DNA of 64,000 nucleotides from Vandiemenella viatica (GCA_031002005.1 JARYHS010013630.1:242489539-242553538), one strand, 5' to 3'. Shown: positions 1 to 13,044, counted from the first letter of the stretch. Program-made: numbers and translations. Notes: a model not told the origin generated them from the letters alone.

Positions 1-2260
1 AAAGAGAAAAATACTGTCAACTTTTGGTTTAAAAAAACTGAACCCCTCTCCCCCTATCCACCCCCTTAATTTTTGCCAATTTTCTTTATTCAAAGCTACA
101 GTCGACACCATTTAACTGATCTCCATTAAAGTTGGCAATTACATGTAGTTTTTCATGGAGAAGGATTCTGACCAAAAAAATCAAAATAAAAAACCACCCC
201 TCTCCCATTTACACCCCTTAATTTTATAGAAACCTACATTTCTTATCTGATTTTTACTGAACTTTGCCCATGTATACTTTAAAACAAAGAGAAAAATCCT
301 GTCAATATTTGGTCTTCCAAAGTTCAACCCCCCCCTCCTTCCACCCCTTTAATTATTGTCAATGTTCTTCATAAAAAGCTACACTCGACACCGTTTGACC
401 GATTATCATCAAAGTTGGCATATACATGTAATTTTTCATGGAGAATCTGACCAAAAAATAAATAAATAAAAAACCACCCCTCTCCCCTTTACACCCCTTA
501 ATTTTTATACAAACCCACATTTTTATCCGATTTCGATGAAACTTTGGACATGTATAGTAAAAAATAAAGAGAAAAATACTGTCAACTTTTGGTTTGAAAA
601 AACTGAAGCCCTCTCCCCTATCCACCCCTAAATTTTTACCAATGTTCTTTATATAAAGCTACAGTCGACACATTTAACTGGTCTCCATTAAAGTTGGCAT
701 ATACATGTAATTTTTCATGGAGAAGGTTTCTGACCAAAATAAATAAATAAATAAACCACCCCATGTCTCCCTTTACACCCTTAATTTTATAGAAATCTAC
801 ATTTCTTATCTGATTTTTATTGAACTTTGCCCATGTATACTTTAAAACAAAGAGAAAAATCCTGTCAATATTTGGTTTGCCAATGCTCAACCCCTTTCCT
901 CCTTCAACCCCATTAACTTTTGTCAATGTTCTTTATAAAAAGCTACAGTCGCAATCGTTTGACCGATTACCATGAAAGTTGGTGCTTATATGTATTTTTT
1001 CACGAAGAAGGTGTCTGACCAAAAGATCTAAAAACCACCCCCTCTCCCCATTAAACTGCTTAATTTTTATACACAACCACAGTTTTTATCCGGTTTAGAC
1101 AGAACTTAGCAAATTTTTACTATAAAACAAGAGAAAAATGATGCCAACTCTTGGTTTGCAAAAAATGAACCCTCTCCCCTTTTCCACCCCCTTGATTTTT
1201 GTCAATTTCTTTTTAGAAAGCTACAGTCGACACCATTTGACCGATCTTTATTAAAGTTGGCACATATATATGTAATTTTTTATGGATAAGATCTCTGACA
1301 AAAAATAAAAAAAACTACCCTAGCTCCCCTTCCCTTAATATTTGTACAAAACCCACATTTTGATTCGATTCGGTGGAACTTCGCATGCGTATACTTTAAA
1401 ACAAATAGAAAAAGAAAAATACTGTCCACATAACTTTCACAAAAATGCAAACCCTATCCCCCTTTCTACCCCATTAATTACTGTCAATGTTCTTTATACA
1501 AAGCTACCGTTTCTTTCTGATTTTGAAGGAAGTATGCACATGTATACTGCAAAACAAACAGAAATATACTGTCTACATTTGGTTTCGAGAGTCCAAACTC
1601 CGCTCCTTCCTTTCCATCCTTTAATCTACAGTTTCTATCCGATTCTGAAGGAAATTTGCACACGTATACTTTAAAACATACAGAACAATTGTGTTTAAAT
1701 TAGGTTGCTGAAGCCCAACCCCTCTTCCCTTCTACCCCCACCCTCCTAATTTCCAATGTTCTTTATAGATACCCACAGTTTTATCAGATTTCCATGGACC
1801 ACTGCACATGTATACTTAAAAAAAAAAACAGAAAATAGTGTCTACATTCTGTTTACAAAACCCTACCACTCACTCCCTTACCCCATTTAATTTTGGCAAA
1901 TGTTCTTTACACAAAGCTACAGTTTTTATCTGGTTTCGATGGAAATTTGCACGTGTATACTTTAAAACAAAGAGAAAAATACTGCCCACACTAGCTTTAC
2001 AAAAACCAAACTACTCCGTCTCCACACCCTTAATTGTTTTTTATACATACCTACAGTTTTATCTGATATCAATAGAAATTTACACACGTATACTTTAAAT
2101 CAATCAGAAAAGGCAGTCTACATTTGGTATACAAAAGCTCAATCCCTCTTCCCCTTTACCCTCACCCCTTTTAATTTCCAATGTTCTTTACAAAAATCCA
2201 CAGTTTTAAATCCCGTCAAAATCAGTTAAGCTATTTTTAAGTCATGGCATAATATTTATA
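1..2260. repeat. Tandem array of ~150/310 bp units (forward orientation)
   Basis: Two alternating half-units are repeated through the stretch. One half carries a block like CCGATTTCGATGAAACTTTG followed by ACATGTATA and a purine run ending in GAGAAAAATACTGTC. The other carries AAAGCTACAGTCGACACC, then AAAGTTGGCATATACATG and TTTTTCATGGAGAAGG. Each half ends in a C-rich stretch (CCCCTCTCCCC...CACCCCTTAA). Units diverge more toward the right end. Short ORFs here repeat with the units and are read from both strands, so I do not call them genes. The same family recurs at 46085-48420 and, reversed, at 15045-17810. Family not recognised by name. Confidence 0.85.
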
Positions 2261-2670
2261 AAATAAATGTGTCGTAATGTCTCAACATGTACTTCAGATT
2301 TCAACTTTGATCCCAAGCTTTCACGTTGTGAAAACCAATTAAAAATCTATATTTTTTGTGTGATGCCGGAGCAAACAGATATATTCCAGAGAGATTTCTG
2401 TATGTGGTATGTATTAATGCCCAGATGTTACATGTTTCGGTTATCGAGCAGCAGCTTTAACAGATGTTATGATAAGATCGAAACATAGCCTGACATTCCT
2501 TAACACAACGCCCAATTCACCCCGTTCTGGAAGTGGTTGTGGTATATAAAGACAGAATTCTTCTTTGAAAGCAAGCGCTTTAATCTCTGAGCTACCAGGA
2601 AGTTCGCAAAATGGGAACTGCTGCGGCATATTTAAAATAAAACGAACTATAATACCACTAAAAATTTAAA

Positions 2671-3406
2671 AATAAAATAATTGTTTAAAAAAACATAAAA
2701 ACCGCCTTCAAAAAAAAGCACTAAAAATTTTAAAATAACTTTATACCTTGCTTAGGAAAAAGTAAATCTAAATAGACAACATTTTACATTACTTTCATTG
2801 AAATTTGACATTAATTAGTTATTTTTGGAGTCGGTGCCAGCGAAAGCAAGAAAAACAAAAAGATAAAAACAATAAGGAATAACAATAATACATAAAAAAA
2901 TCATGTTACTGCTTACCTACAATTAATGCTAGAAACATGTTTCAACAAAACTGAAACATACAGATGATACGCCGATATTATACTAACTGTAAATCGTTTA
3001 CTGCATGATGCAACCTACCAACTGACACTGTAACGCGCCAGAGATATGCCTGGATGACCAATAAGGCCAAGCCACAGATTAAAATACTGTTAATTTGTTT
3101 CCCTAAGCTGTCTCCCACAATAACACTATCTGCCTCACGACATGCTGTAAAATATTGGGAATTTTTGTTCGTACTCCCCGTTTCGCCTCTAACGCCAAAA
3201 GAAGTTCAGTAATTCGATCTTCGCGATGTGACAGCTGGCACCGACTCCAAAAATAACTAATTAATGTCAAAATTTCAATGAAAGTAATGTAAAATGTTGT
3301 CTATTTAGATTACTTTTTCCTAAGCAAGGTATAAAGTTATTTTAAAATTTTTAGTGCTTTTTTTTTTGAAGGCGGTTTTATGTTTTTTTAAACAATTATT
3401 TTATTT
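2671..3406. mobile_element. MITE-like element with ~170 bp terminal inverted repeats
   Basis: The left arm (2671-2840) and right arm (3235-3406) are near-perfect inverted copies, both containing the block around GGAGTCGGTGCCAG and the stretch TTATACCTTGCTTAGG. The roughly 390 bp between them has no ORF. The outermost bases are AT-rich, so the exact end and target duplication are ambiguous. A second copy is at 48861-49596 inside the duplicated segment. Likely a non-autonomous DNA transposon; superfamily not determined. Confidence 0.8.
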
Positions 3407-4643
3407 TATCTTTCCTTTCTATACTACAGAAAGGAATTAGAACGAAATGACATCACATGAAAGAGAAGTTTGGCAAAACTGTAAATGCAAATATAAGGGG
3501 CGAAAATGAACATCATTCAACTGAATAATAATTAAAGACAATGAAAAGGAAAAAAAAGAGACTTTGAGCTTAAGGAAGCAAGCAGGTTAAATATAAATAT
3601 TTTAGGAACACAGTAAATAATGCATGGAAAAATGACTGCAAAAAGACAACAAAGAGCCAGGGAAAAAAATTGTGACATGTAGAACACTAACATACAGAGA
3701 GATCAAACAGAATTTTGTGGGTACAAATAGACTAGGTATACTGAGAAATTTCTTTAAAAGCCAGAAGAAAGTGCAGTGATTTGGAAGGAATACATATCCC
3801 TTCTCTTTGATCAGTACAACAACCACAATAATGTGCCAGATGAAGAATATGATGATCACAAGATCCAGTTGAAAACTAAAGACTAAGAAATCAATCAAGG
3901 CAAATAGATCAAACACTTTATCTTCAAATTGCAAAATATTTTGGAATAGAGTAAAGTTTAGTGCAGTAGAAGAAATTAACTGAATTGTATTATCGTAACT
4001 TCATCATCATTTTCCTTCACAACATTTCCATTTTCGCAAGTCTTCTCTTTCAGATGGTGTGCTTATTTTCAAAACAAGGCTCCATCTACAATTGGCTTGC
4101 TACGCTTGTCGTAGTATAGGGTATTTACTATGTGTGAGAAAAAATTTAAAAATGCATAAATAAGGTAATATCATTGCAATTAATGGAAATATGTTAGTTT
4201 AATTCATAAAAACATAAAAATTATTTCATTTAAAAGATTCAATTTTTCATCTGTCTCCTAACGGTATCTGTCGTAATGGCACATCTTGTAGTAAATACTA
4301 TGGCCCTCCTCACACTATGCATTTCTGAGGCAACACAACTCATGCCGTGGTGAGTGTTGTCGGATAAACATTCCTGTTGTGGCTTCTAACCGAGTTTTTC
4401 ATAAGTGATGGTGATGTCACTGTCACCTATAGTTCCTACAACTATTATAAAAAAAAAATTAAAAAAATGTGTCCCCATTCTTAAATCATACATAAAAAAA
4501 AACATAATGTACAGTGGGTAAATAAACAAATTTATGAAAAGATAATGATCACTGTGAAATTTGAAGTTAAAACTAGTGGTAAGAATATTAAGCTAATGAA
4601 AAATAAATAAATGTGGTTTTAATTAGTTAAATTCTCTACCAAG

Positions 4644-5643
4644 NNNNNNNNNNNNNNNNNNNNNNNNNNNNNNNNNNNNNNNNNNNNNNNNNNNNNNNNN
4701 NNNNNNNNNNNNNNNNNNNNNNNNNNNNNNNNNNNNNNNNNNNNNNNNNNNNNNNNNNNNNNNNNNNNNNNNNNNNNNNNNNNNNNNNNNNNNNNNNNNN
4801 NNNNNNNNNNNNNNNNNNNNNNNNNNNNNNNNNNNNNNNNNNNNNNNNNNNNNNNNNNNNNNNNNNNNNNNNNNNNNNNNNNNNNNNNNNNNNNNNNNNN
4901 NNNNNNNNNNNNNNNNNNNNNNNNNNNNNNNNNNNNNNNNNNNNNNNNNNNNNNNNNNNNNNNNNNNNNNNNNNNNNNNNNNNNNNNNNNNNNNNNNNNN
5001 NNNNNNNNNNNNNNNNNNNNNNNNNNNNNNNNNNNNNNNNNNNNNNNNNNNNNNNNNNNNNNNNNNNNNNNNNNNNNNNNNNNNNNNNNNNNNNNNNNNN
5101 NNNNNNNNNNNNNNNNNNNNNNNNNNNNNNNNNNNNNNNNNNNNNNNNNNNNNNNNNNNNNNNNNNNNNNNNNNNNNNNNNNNNNNNNNNNNNNNNNNNN
5201 NNNNNNNNNNNNNNNNNNNNNNNNNNNNNNNNNNNNNNNNNNNNNNNNNNNNNNNNNNNNNNNNNNNNNNNNNNNNNNNNNNNNNNNNNNNNNNNNNNNN
5301 NNNNNNNNNNNNNNNNNNNNNNNNNNNNNNNNNNNNNNNNNNNNNNNNNNNNNNNNNNNNNNNNNNNNNNNNNNNNNNNNNNNNNNNNNNNNNNNNNNNN
5401 NNNNNNNNNNNNNNNNNNNNNNNNNNNNNNNNNNNNNNNNNNNNNNNNNNNNNNNNNNNNNNNNNNNNNNNNNNNNNNNNNNNNNNNNNNNNNNNNNNNN
5501 NNNNNNNNNNNNNNNNNNNNNNNNNNNNNNNNNNNNNNNNNNNNNNNNNNNNNNNNNNNNNNNNNNNNNNNNNNNNNNNNNNNNNNNNNNNNNNNNNNNN
5601 NNNNNNNNNNNNNNNNNNNNNNNNNNNNNNNNNNNNNNNNNNN
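4644..5643. other. Assembly gap of exactly 1000 N
   Basis: The run of N is exactly 1000 bases long, which is typical of an arbitrary-length scaffold join. Any ORF crossing it is meaningless. The sequence to its left is duplicated 46 kb away. Confidence 0.99.
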
Positions 5644-5659
5644 CAGCATGATACGCTCT

Positions 5660-5899
5660 CTCTCTTTTTCTTTTTTACTTATGGCTTTACGTCTCATTAA
5701 TGTTGAGGTAATTAGAGGCAGGAAAATACTGGAGACCAGGAATGGGAAGGAATTTGGCCATGGCCTTCTGAAGGAAGCATCCTGGTATTTGCCTGGGGAT
5801 ACCATGGAAAACCCAAATCTGGATGCCCGGACGGGGATTCGAACCGGAATCCTACCGAATGCAAGGCCAGAGCATTAACTGCTCACCAACCACACTTGG
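5660..5899 (-). mobile_element. tRNA-derived SINE, reverse orientation
   Basis: On the minus strand the element starts with a tRNA-like head carrying a B-box-like GGTTCGAATCCCCGTCC, followed by the family body (GGTTTTCCATGG, AAATGCC.GGATGCTTCCTTC, GGCCATGGCC). The flanks share AGCATG (5645-5650 and just after 5900), a likely target duplication cut close by the gap. Same family as the SINEs at 6957, 16085, 27751, 28528, 31799, 42516 and 44918. Confidence 0.85.
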
Positions 5900-6622
5900 T
5901 TAGCATGTTAGAAACTCTCTTATAATTACAAGATAAATGAAATATCCATTAGTTTGATTTATCTTGTTGTAGTTCTCATAATGGATTTACTTTCTCTATC
6001 CTCAACTGAATTAAATATATTTTTCTCTAAATATCCAATAAAAAAAAACACAATTTTTTCACTTAAACATGAGAACTTAATCCCAGTATAGGCTAAATAC
6101 ACTTTCCCCTTCTGAGGACAAGGTTCGAGTACTGGACCCAGCATATCCGCCATACCAATTGTGTTTTTTTTTTTTTTTGCACTCAACTAGGGAAGCATCC
6201 ATTAATTATGTTAAGCATTTCTTTTCTTAAATTTGAACCATCACTCCTTGGTGAGATTGAGCACATAATTTTAAAGATATATATTTTTTTAGCTGTACTG
6301 CTCTTTGAAGGGTAGCAATCTGAAACAAAAGTTTGATGTGAGAATTTTATCGACCCCCTCTACTCCTTCAATAAGATGATGTGAGATTTTGCCAGACTCC
6401 TCCCCGCCTTCAAGCTTAGGTTAATGTTGGTATGGTCCCCAATGTTGAACTCATAAACGATGCATTCCACATACAAAAAATACACCAATCATGGAGGACA
6501 TATATAAATCGCAGACTGATGGCAACACCTAATCTTCTCCCACTAGAAAAGGTTCCTTTCAGCAAGCAGGAAGGTCACCAATCCACCACTGATGCAGGCG
6601 TGGTGACTAGCTTCACATCCTG
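5900..6622. other. No gene seen
   Basis: AT-rich sequence with T-runs. Short ORFs here have no recognisable motif and no repeat match within the window. Confidence 0.6.
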
Positions 6623-6956
6623 AACAGCCAAAACACATTCAGAACATTTTGTAGCTATCTCGAAAAGGCAACTACATGAAATTCACATAATTGCTCTCAT
6701 GATATTTCACCACTACAGGTTTGGTTACTAAGAAAAGCCACAACACATTCTGAACTTTAGCTGAGGGCGGGTTGCAAATACACATTCCAAATTTAATTAA
6801 TAATCAGGTGATGTTAAGAAAATAAAACACTCTTTTCCATTACCCTTTATTTATCTTTAAACATAGTCTGATATAAGTTGACAGTAAAATTATTCAAATA
6901 ATTCAATAATATTTCAAAGTTATTTATTTTTACAAAAAATATTACCGTGACATTTT

Positions 6957-7190
6957 ACCAAGTGTAGCATTTGAGAAGGAAAGCTCTGGCCTTGCATTCA
7001 GGAGGACTCAGGTTCGAATCCCCATCTGGCGATCAAGATTTAGTTTTCCATGGTTTCCCCAAATCACTCCAGGTGAATGCCAGGATGGTTCCTTTAAAAT
7101 GGCCATGGCTGAATTGATTTCTGTTCCTTGCCCCCAGTCTTTTTCTGCCTTTAATGACCTCTATGTTGACATAGTGTAAAACCATAAACA
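6957..7190 (+). mobile_element. tRNA-derived SINE nested in long-TIR element
   Basis: Forward SINE with a degenerate tRNA head, B box GGTTCGAATCCCC at about 7012, and the family body. It is flanked by a perfect 10 bp target duplication, GTGACATTTT, at about 6947-6956 and again just after 7190. This shows it entered after the surrounding element. Confidence 0.85.
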
Positions 7191-7538
7191 ACAAAAAGTG
7201 ACATTTTGGGTTACATTTTATGTTCTTTAACCTGTTGCAACCAAGGCATGATGGGCAGGTTGTAAATACGTATTCTGAATCTTAATTAACAACCAAGTGA
7301 TGTTAAAAAAATTCATTACAGTTTCTTTATCTTAACCATAGTCTGATATAAGTTATCAATACTGCATCTTTTAGAGTGACAGATTATTTTAGAAAAAGCT
7401 GAAAATTAAATCTAATAAGAAGTGGTGTTATTTGTGAAAATGAGACCTCAGGAGCTAACAAGTGTTCAGTGTGTCATGAATATATTCACATTATCTGTGG
7501 AGAAAGCAATGAGAATAATGGGTTTGTTACAAATAATT

Positions 7539-7572
7539 CGTCACTGATGATGCCTCAACGAGAGGTGAAACG
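7539..7572 (+). ncRNA. Hammerhead-core-like motif of a Penelope-type end
   Basis: CTGATGA (7544-7550), a small CCTC/GAGG stem and GAAAC (7567-7571) follow in hammerhead order, with CGTC immediately before, able to pair with ACG after the GAA. Stem I would have essentially no room, so self-cleavage is unlikely. Hammerhead motifs are known in the terminal repeats of Penelope-like elements. This looks like the decayed end of one, ending in an AT-rich tail. Confidence 0.3.
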
Positions 7573-8949
7573 TGTACGATGCACCAATAAATAAATTAAA
7601 CAGCTGCATTGGTGTTATTTATCAACTAGTAATTACTTGTAAGCTCTGTTTAAGAAAGAACAGCATCAATGTAGAGAGAGTAAATGCCAACTCCAGCCAA
7701 GAGAAACAGGCACATACAATGAATTCACTGTCCAACTAAAAATTTCCTGCAGTTGAAATTGGCTCTACTGTTTTAGTTAGAGTACCCGAAGCTGATGAGG
7801 ACGTGCAGCTCCCAGCAATATTTTACCTATTGTTATGAGCATTATCAGGTCTCTATTAGTTAGTAAGCAAGGAAAGTCTTCTCAATCAACTTTATGCTCA
7901 TAACGAATTTACAATTTCTCATAGTAACTTAAACATTGGGGACATCTCTCAACTCCTTTAACACTTTGCTCAGCATTTATGTTACCATCTTGAAGTCAGC
8001 ATGGCTTTATAATGTGTCACTGTAAAAGATGCTGTATTGATTAAAAAAAAAATGCAAATGTTGCTCAAAGAAATTAAAATGTAATTCAAAATGACATGGT
8101 AATAGTTTTTGTAAAAGTAAATAAATCTGCAACATTACTGGTAATTTTATTGCCAACTTTCTTTATTTTAATAATTTTACTGCCAACTTATATCAGACAA
8201 TGTTTAAAGATAAAGAAATGGTAATGACAAAGAGAGTTATATTTTCTTACCATCATCTGATTAGTAATTAACATTCAGAATATGTAGTTACAACCTGCCT
8301 GTCGTGTCGTCGTTGCATCACAGTTAATGTTTAGAACACATTGTGGCTTTTCTTAATAACAACAATGCATTGTGGTCAAATATCATGACAATTTTGTGGC
8401 CTTTTTGAGATAGGCACAATGTGTTCTGGCTGTTTTTGTCAGTGCCATAATGTGAAAAACTTGTTGTTTCCCATTTTAAAGAAACCCACAATATATTTTT
8501 TTTTTTTTCACTCGCTGAGCATTTTCAATCTTTGAGCGTAACATATACATATACGAAAACAAAGGTGATTTAAAGAGGCTTAGATTATACTTTCAACAGG
8601 AGAATACAGTGCTTACCAAAGAGAAGGTTACTGTGGCATCAGAACACGGAAAAACGTACACATCCAAATTTATAACATATATATACTAGTTGGTGCCAAC
8701 GACTTTGTTCGTGGTTGTCAAGAATCTTTTAGGTTTTTATGTTTTTTCCACTGAACCCTAAATATTTCCAGGATAATAAGTAGTCTATGTTACTCACTAC
8801 CAAATCAGCAACCCACCCGTTAAAGTCACATCTAAATCGGTTAACACACTAAATATGTTGCATATAAATTATTTATATTTATTAATATATTCTATAAGAT
8901 TCCAAAGATTTTTAGAACACTTTGGTCCAATTACAAAAATTCCCTAGGT

Positions 8950-9235
8950 TGGCCACTTTCAACCACCATTTCTCCCACATCTCACAGCTAACATAAAGCA
9001 ACCACCATAGTGCACGATAGGAGACTCAAGGCTACTCCCACACACAAATATCAGTGGTCTGTGCTAGATAGTTTGTGGCTGCCAAGTGAAATATATGGAC
9101 ACAGATGTCTACTTTTATATTTGGTCTACTACTATATCTCCAAAACCCTCACAGCTACCGAAATGCAAACACCATAGTGCAAGATGGGACACTTGAGGCT
9201 ATAACCACACACAAACAGCAGTAGTACTACCTTTG
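8950..9235. repeat. ~180 bp tandem repeat, short array
   Basis: About one and a half units of the family carrying CTTTCAACCACCAT, CAACCACCATAGTGCA and CACACACAAA. The same family occurs as at least three units at 11610-12215. The 515 bp before it (8435-8949) and the stretch 9236-9729 hold nothing I recognise. Confidence 0.75.
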
Positions 9236-9729
9236 AGACCGTCACAAATGACGGTTGAACGCAATATTCTGGCAGTTCATTTTTTTTGCAGTTGGTTAAT
9301 TATACAGAATTGATATTACATAATGCTAATGCCCTTGATTTTGTAATGTTCTACATATTTCATTTGCAGTTCACATTGCCATACAGTAGTAACTTCTACT
9401 GAATTAATGACAACGGAAGTAAAGAACCAATGAAATTAAATCAAATTAGGAATCCCAAAAACTTTTGTTATCCACGTAATATCAGTTTTAAATCCTATTC
9501 CAGGCACAATTCAGCACGTTAAATATAGAACTACTTCCACCCGCATTAATTAATACCTTTAGTAACATGGCACTTAAGAAAGCAGTTTAATTGATTTGTA
9601 AAACTCATTGGCGAATGAATTATGCTGTAACAAAATGTGTCAGTTACTATTCTGGTCAACTTAACCACAACCTCCACTAATATTGCGTTCGAAAATCGTA
9701 GCTTTTATTACCCTCATATCAATAACGAC

Positions 9730-11590
9730 GAGTATCACCTATGGTCGTAGTAGGAATTTATTCAGGAAAAGCTTGTAAGGAAAAATGAATAACGATGGGG
9801 TCTACTGGAGATCGCAATTCCACCAAACTAACATTCAGTAATGACGCCATTATACTGCTGTAGTCAATTGCAAGATATTATTTTCAAGCAGTAATTCTGT
9901 TGTAATACAGCCTATACCATTATTTTCAAGCAGGAATTAGGTTGTATTACAGCCTGCACTGGCATAATACAGTTAAATGTAATTCGGGAAGTATTTCTAG
10001 AGGAGTCTTGCATTTTACTACGGCAATTCCTGGAGGAATCGAGAGATCCAGTAATCATGATTTATTTACTTTACTTTATTTTACTTTAAATGACGGAAAG
10101 TATAATATAAAAAAACGTATAAACGTGAACAAATACCACTAATGAAATAAATAAACTTTAATCAAGCAGCAACATTAGCGAAAGTTTTAAGTAAATTAAA
10201 ATTGAGCATAGGCCAGAATGTGATTTGGAATTTACCAATAGCAGAGACCTTGCGGTTGCGTATTTATGAAACTGTGTAAATAATCTCTAATATCTCTGCT
10301 CGCCACTATTTGGCTGCAAGAATATCGCTGTTGAATTGCTATTTATAAATTGAGCTGGTAAAAAGGTTACCTTAAATCTCATTTAATAGCTAACACATTT
10401 ATCAAATACTAAGGGTATCATCTAAGATGGTAGTAGGAATTTATTCTGGAAAAGCTTGTAAGGAAAAGAATCATTTTTAACTATATCTTTCGTTATATGA
10501 ATACGTTACTCTGATTAGATTATCAGAGCACTTGGTTAGGATTTTACATAAATAAATGCATTTTACGTTAGATGACGGAGACTATAATTTTGAAAACGAA
10601 TAAACGTTATTTATTTGACTGGTACATTTCGCTATTACGTACGTACGATTCTCTGAGTTTTTAATAAACTTCATTGTTTCTTATCTTCTGCCAAAAAAAT
10701 TCTTAGGTTATGTTTTAATCTAGTACTTATAACTGATACAGGTAATATAACGTAAAAATAGACTACCCTTACATGAATTTTTGCATCTGGTTGTCGTAGA
10801 TAAATAAAAAGCAATATGTAAATTTAAACGAACGTACTAATTGTAACTTTGTGACATATAATTGCCTCGCATTATTTTTTTGCCCCTTGGTCTCCATATT
10901 TCTAAATCTCTGTTCACTGCTATTTTGCGGCAATAATATCATTGTTGAATTGCGAGTGTCACATCACTTATACAGTAAATAGTCATATCCTTGATGATTT
11001 AAATCTAATAAAAAAAGTTATCTTAAATCTCATTTAATTACTAACAAATGAATCAAAAACTAAGGGTATCATATATAATGGTAGAAGGAATTTATTATGG
11101 AAAACCTTATAAAGACAAATGAATAAGTTATTTTTAATGATATCTTTCGTTATATGCATACGTTACTCTGGTTAGATTATCAGAGTATTTGGTTAGGATT
11201 TTACATAAATAAATGCATTTTACTTTAGATGATGGAGAATATAATTTCGAAAATGGATAACTGTTATTTATTTGACTAATACATTTCACATTACGTTTCT
11301 CCGAGTTTTTAATAAACTTCATTGTTTCCTACCGTCTGCCAAAAAAATTCTTATGTTATTGTTTAATTTAGTCCTTATAACTGAAACAGATCAAATAGCA
11401 TAAATATTGAATCTCCTTCTCCTCAAATGAATTTCTGCGTCTAGCTGTAAATAAATGAAAATCAAGATGACTGTACGAATGTAATATGGTGGTTGTTGAT
11501 TGGCGAGTGAAGGCTATCACGTGACCACTCTCCAACCAATAGCTATAATAGCTATAATAGCTATAGATGACGTAGGCAAACTTCAAATTA
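9730..11590. repeat. Three tandem copies of a ~650 bp unit
   Basis: Anchors near 9736, 10426 and 11068 (a TATCA.CTA..TGGTAGTAGGAATTTATT-like block) are spaced about 690 and 642 bp apart. Each is followed by the same order of AT-rich segments, including TTTCGTTATATG, GATTAGATTATCAGAG, TTTAATAAACTTCATTGTTTC and a CTGCCAAAAAAATTCTTA block. Copies two and three align over most of their length; the first is degenerate. A triplicated TAGCTATAA stretch sits near 11538. No coding region seen. Confidence 0.7.
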
Positions 11591-11609
11591 GCGTTTTACA
11601 TAATAGGAT

Positions 11610-12215
11610 GCGCTAAGCAGTAGTGGTTGCAAAGTGAAATATAGGGATACACGTTTATGGTCAAAATATGAAAATGACCTAGGTTGAACACTTTCAACCA
11701 CCATACTCCCACACCCCCACATTTACAACATGCAACCACCATAGAGCATGATGAAAGACTCGTGGCTACTGTGAAACACAAACACCAGCAGTCTGCACAG
11801 ATAGTTCAGGGTGCAAAGTGAAATTAGGGACACATGTCTATTTTTATATTAGGTTTACTATTTTCAACCAACATATCTCCCACAACCTCACAGCTACCAA
11901 CATGCAACCACCATAGTGCACAATGGGAGACTCGAGGCTGCTGCCACACACAAATAGCAGTGGTCTCTGCTAGGTAGTTGTGCTGAAAGTGAAATATAAA
12001 GACACACACATCTTTGATTGAAATAAGAAAATGCCCTTGGATGACCACTTTCAACCATCATATATATCTCCCACAGCTACCGATATGCAACCACCACAGT
12101 ACATGATGGAAGACTTGAGGCTGCTACCACACACAAAACACCAGTGGTCTGCACTAGATAGCTGTGGCTGCAGATTGAAATAGGGGTCACACATGTCTAT
12201 TACACCTATTTATAT
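11610..12215. repeat. ~180 bp tandem repeat, main array
   Basis: Units begin near 11695, 11876 and 12054 (about 180 bp period), each with CTTTCAACCA.CAT, a CTCCCACA run, CAACCACCATAG and a GGAGACTCGAGGCTGCT-like block. Short minus-strand ORFs recur with the repeat and are not considered genes. Confidence 0.8.
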
Positions 12216-12440
12216 ATATACTAGCTGACCTGGCAATGCTTCACTATTGCTAGACATATAGATTAAATGAATACATTCTGATGTTTGTATTTAGTTAAAA
12301 TTAGATATCTACATATAAATTTTAACTACTGTTTCATTCAATTTGAAATTCATTGCAATGGTTTGGAACACACAATGTTTTTGGTGATTCCATTCGCCAT
12401 ATAAACAGGACTAGTCAAAATTACTGCAGTGATTTCAGAA
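12216..12440. repeat. Probable dispersed-repeat fragment
   Basis: Begins ATATATACTAGCTGACCTGG followed by CAATGCTTCACTATTGC, a phrase of a kind often seen at dispersed repeats in animal genomes. No ORF. The class cannot be determined from this fragment. Confidence 0.35.
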
Positions 12441-12540
12441 AATTACTACAGATTTATTATTTGACATAGGCTTACAAGATTACACAGATATATAAACAAA
12501 CTGTGAAAGATGTGTGCGTGGAGACTTTCCCGGCGTACTG

Positions 12541-12985
12541 AAGCAATGTAGTCTTCACGGGTGTGCAGCCGGATGGTGTTTTGAAAACACAACGTTTCGA
12601 CAACCAGCTCGGTTGTCTTCATCAGGTGTCCGGTGTCTACAGGCTGACGAAAGCTGGCAGTCACCGCGTAGACTGGTTTAGCCTCCCAGACAGACCTCCT
12701 AATATACCTGTCGGCGTGGCGGAAGACCCGCTCTGATTGGCCGGAAGCGGTGGCTTCATACGCGGTCCGCTACGGCGCTCGACTAGTGCCGTCTCCGCCT
12801 CCCCACCCAGGAGTGCTGGCAGTCCGTGGTACCGGTAGGCCCGCTCTGATTGGACGTGGGCGCGACTCATTCTGCGGTCCGCTGCGGCCCCCGACTGGCG
12901 CCATTTGCTCCCTCCACGCCATGCTGCGCCGATCCGTCCCGCTCCCGTTGGAGATCCCTAATAATAGGATTCCACGGTATGGAAT
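12541..12985 (-). mobile_element. Penelope-like element end, left inverted arm
   Basis: On the minus strand this runs from the last codons of the GIY-YIG ORF (the WNPIIRDLQ segment) through a GC-rich 3' region to CACACCCGTGAA. It is an inverted copy of 13389-13815, with near-complete identity. It contains a hammerhead-core-like motif on the minus strand (12594-12625). The two arms diverge after CCCGTGAA, so this arm marks the natural end. Confidence 0.8.
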
Positions 12986-13044
12986 AAATTCCCGGTGTTC
13001 TTAGGCCCACGTCATCTTTTACCAACCACAGCAAATCGCGTATC

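Larger units (their letters stand above)
1..4643. repeat. Left copy of a >=4.6 kb direct duplication
   Basis: The whole stretch matches 46187-50850 in the same orientation, differing by scattered substitutions and mainly one- or two-base indels in homopolymers, plus a few short indels. It includes the tandem array, a palindromic MITE, and an AT-rich tail (3407-4643) in which I see no gene. The match runs right up to the N gap. The left edge lies outside the window. It is either a recent segmental duplication or a duplicated contig end. Confidence 0.9.
6623..8434. mobile_element. Long-TIR non-autonomous DNA element (~1.8 kb)
   Basis: The left end (AACAGCCAAAACACATT) and right end (AATGTGTTCTGGCTGTT) are inverted. 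The similarity continues inward through segments around AGTCTGATATAAGTTGACAG (left, 6867 region) and CTGCCAACTTATATCAGAC (right, 8180 region), giving degenerate TIRs of about 300 bp. A further direct copy of the subterminal segment lies at about 7240-7370. No transposase ORF. A SINE is nested at 6957-7190. Superfamily not assigned. Confidence 0.7.

Noticed and set aside
1..2260. CRISPR-like array
   Set aside because: Units are contiguous and diverging over their whole length, with no constant repeat and unique spacer pattern. Eukaryotic tandem repeat.
4636..5805. 389-codon ORF across the gap
   Set aside because: Almost all codons are N; not a gene.
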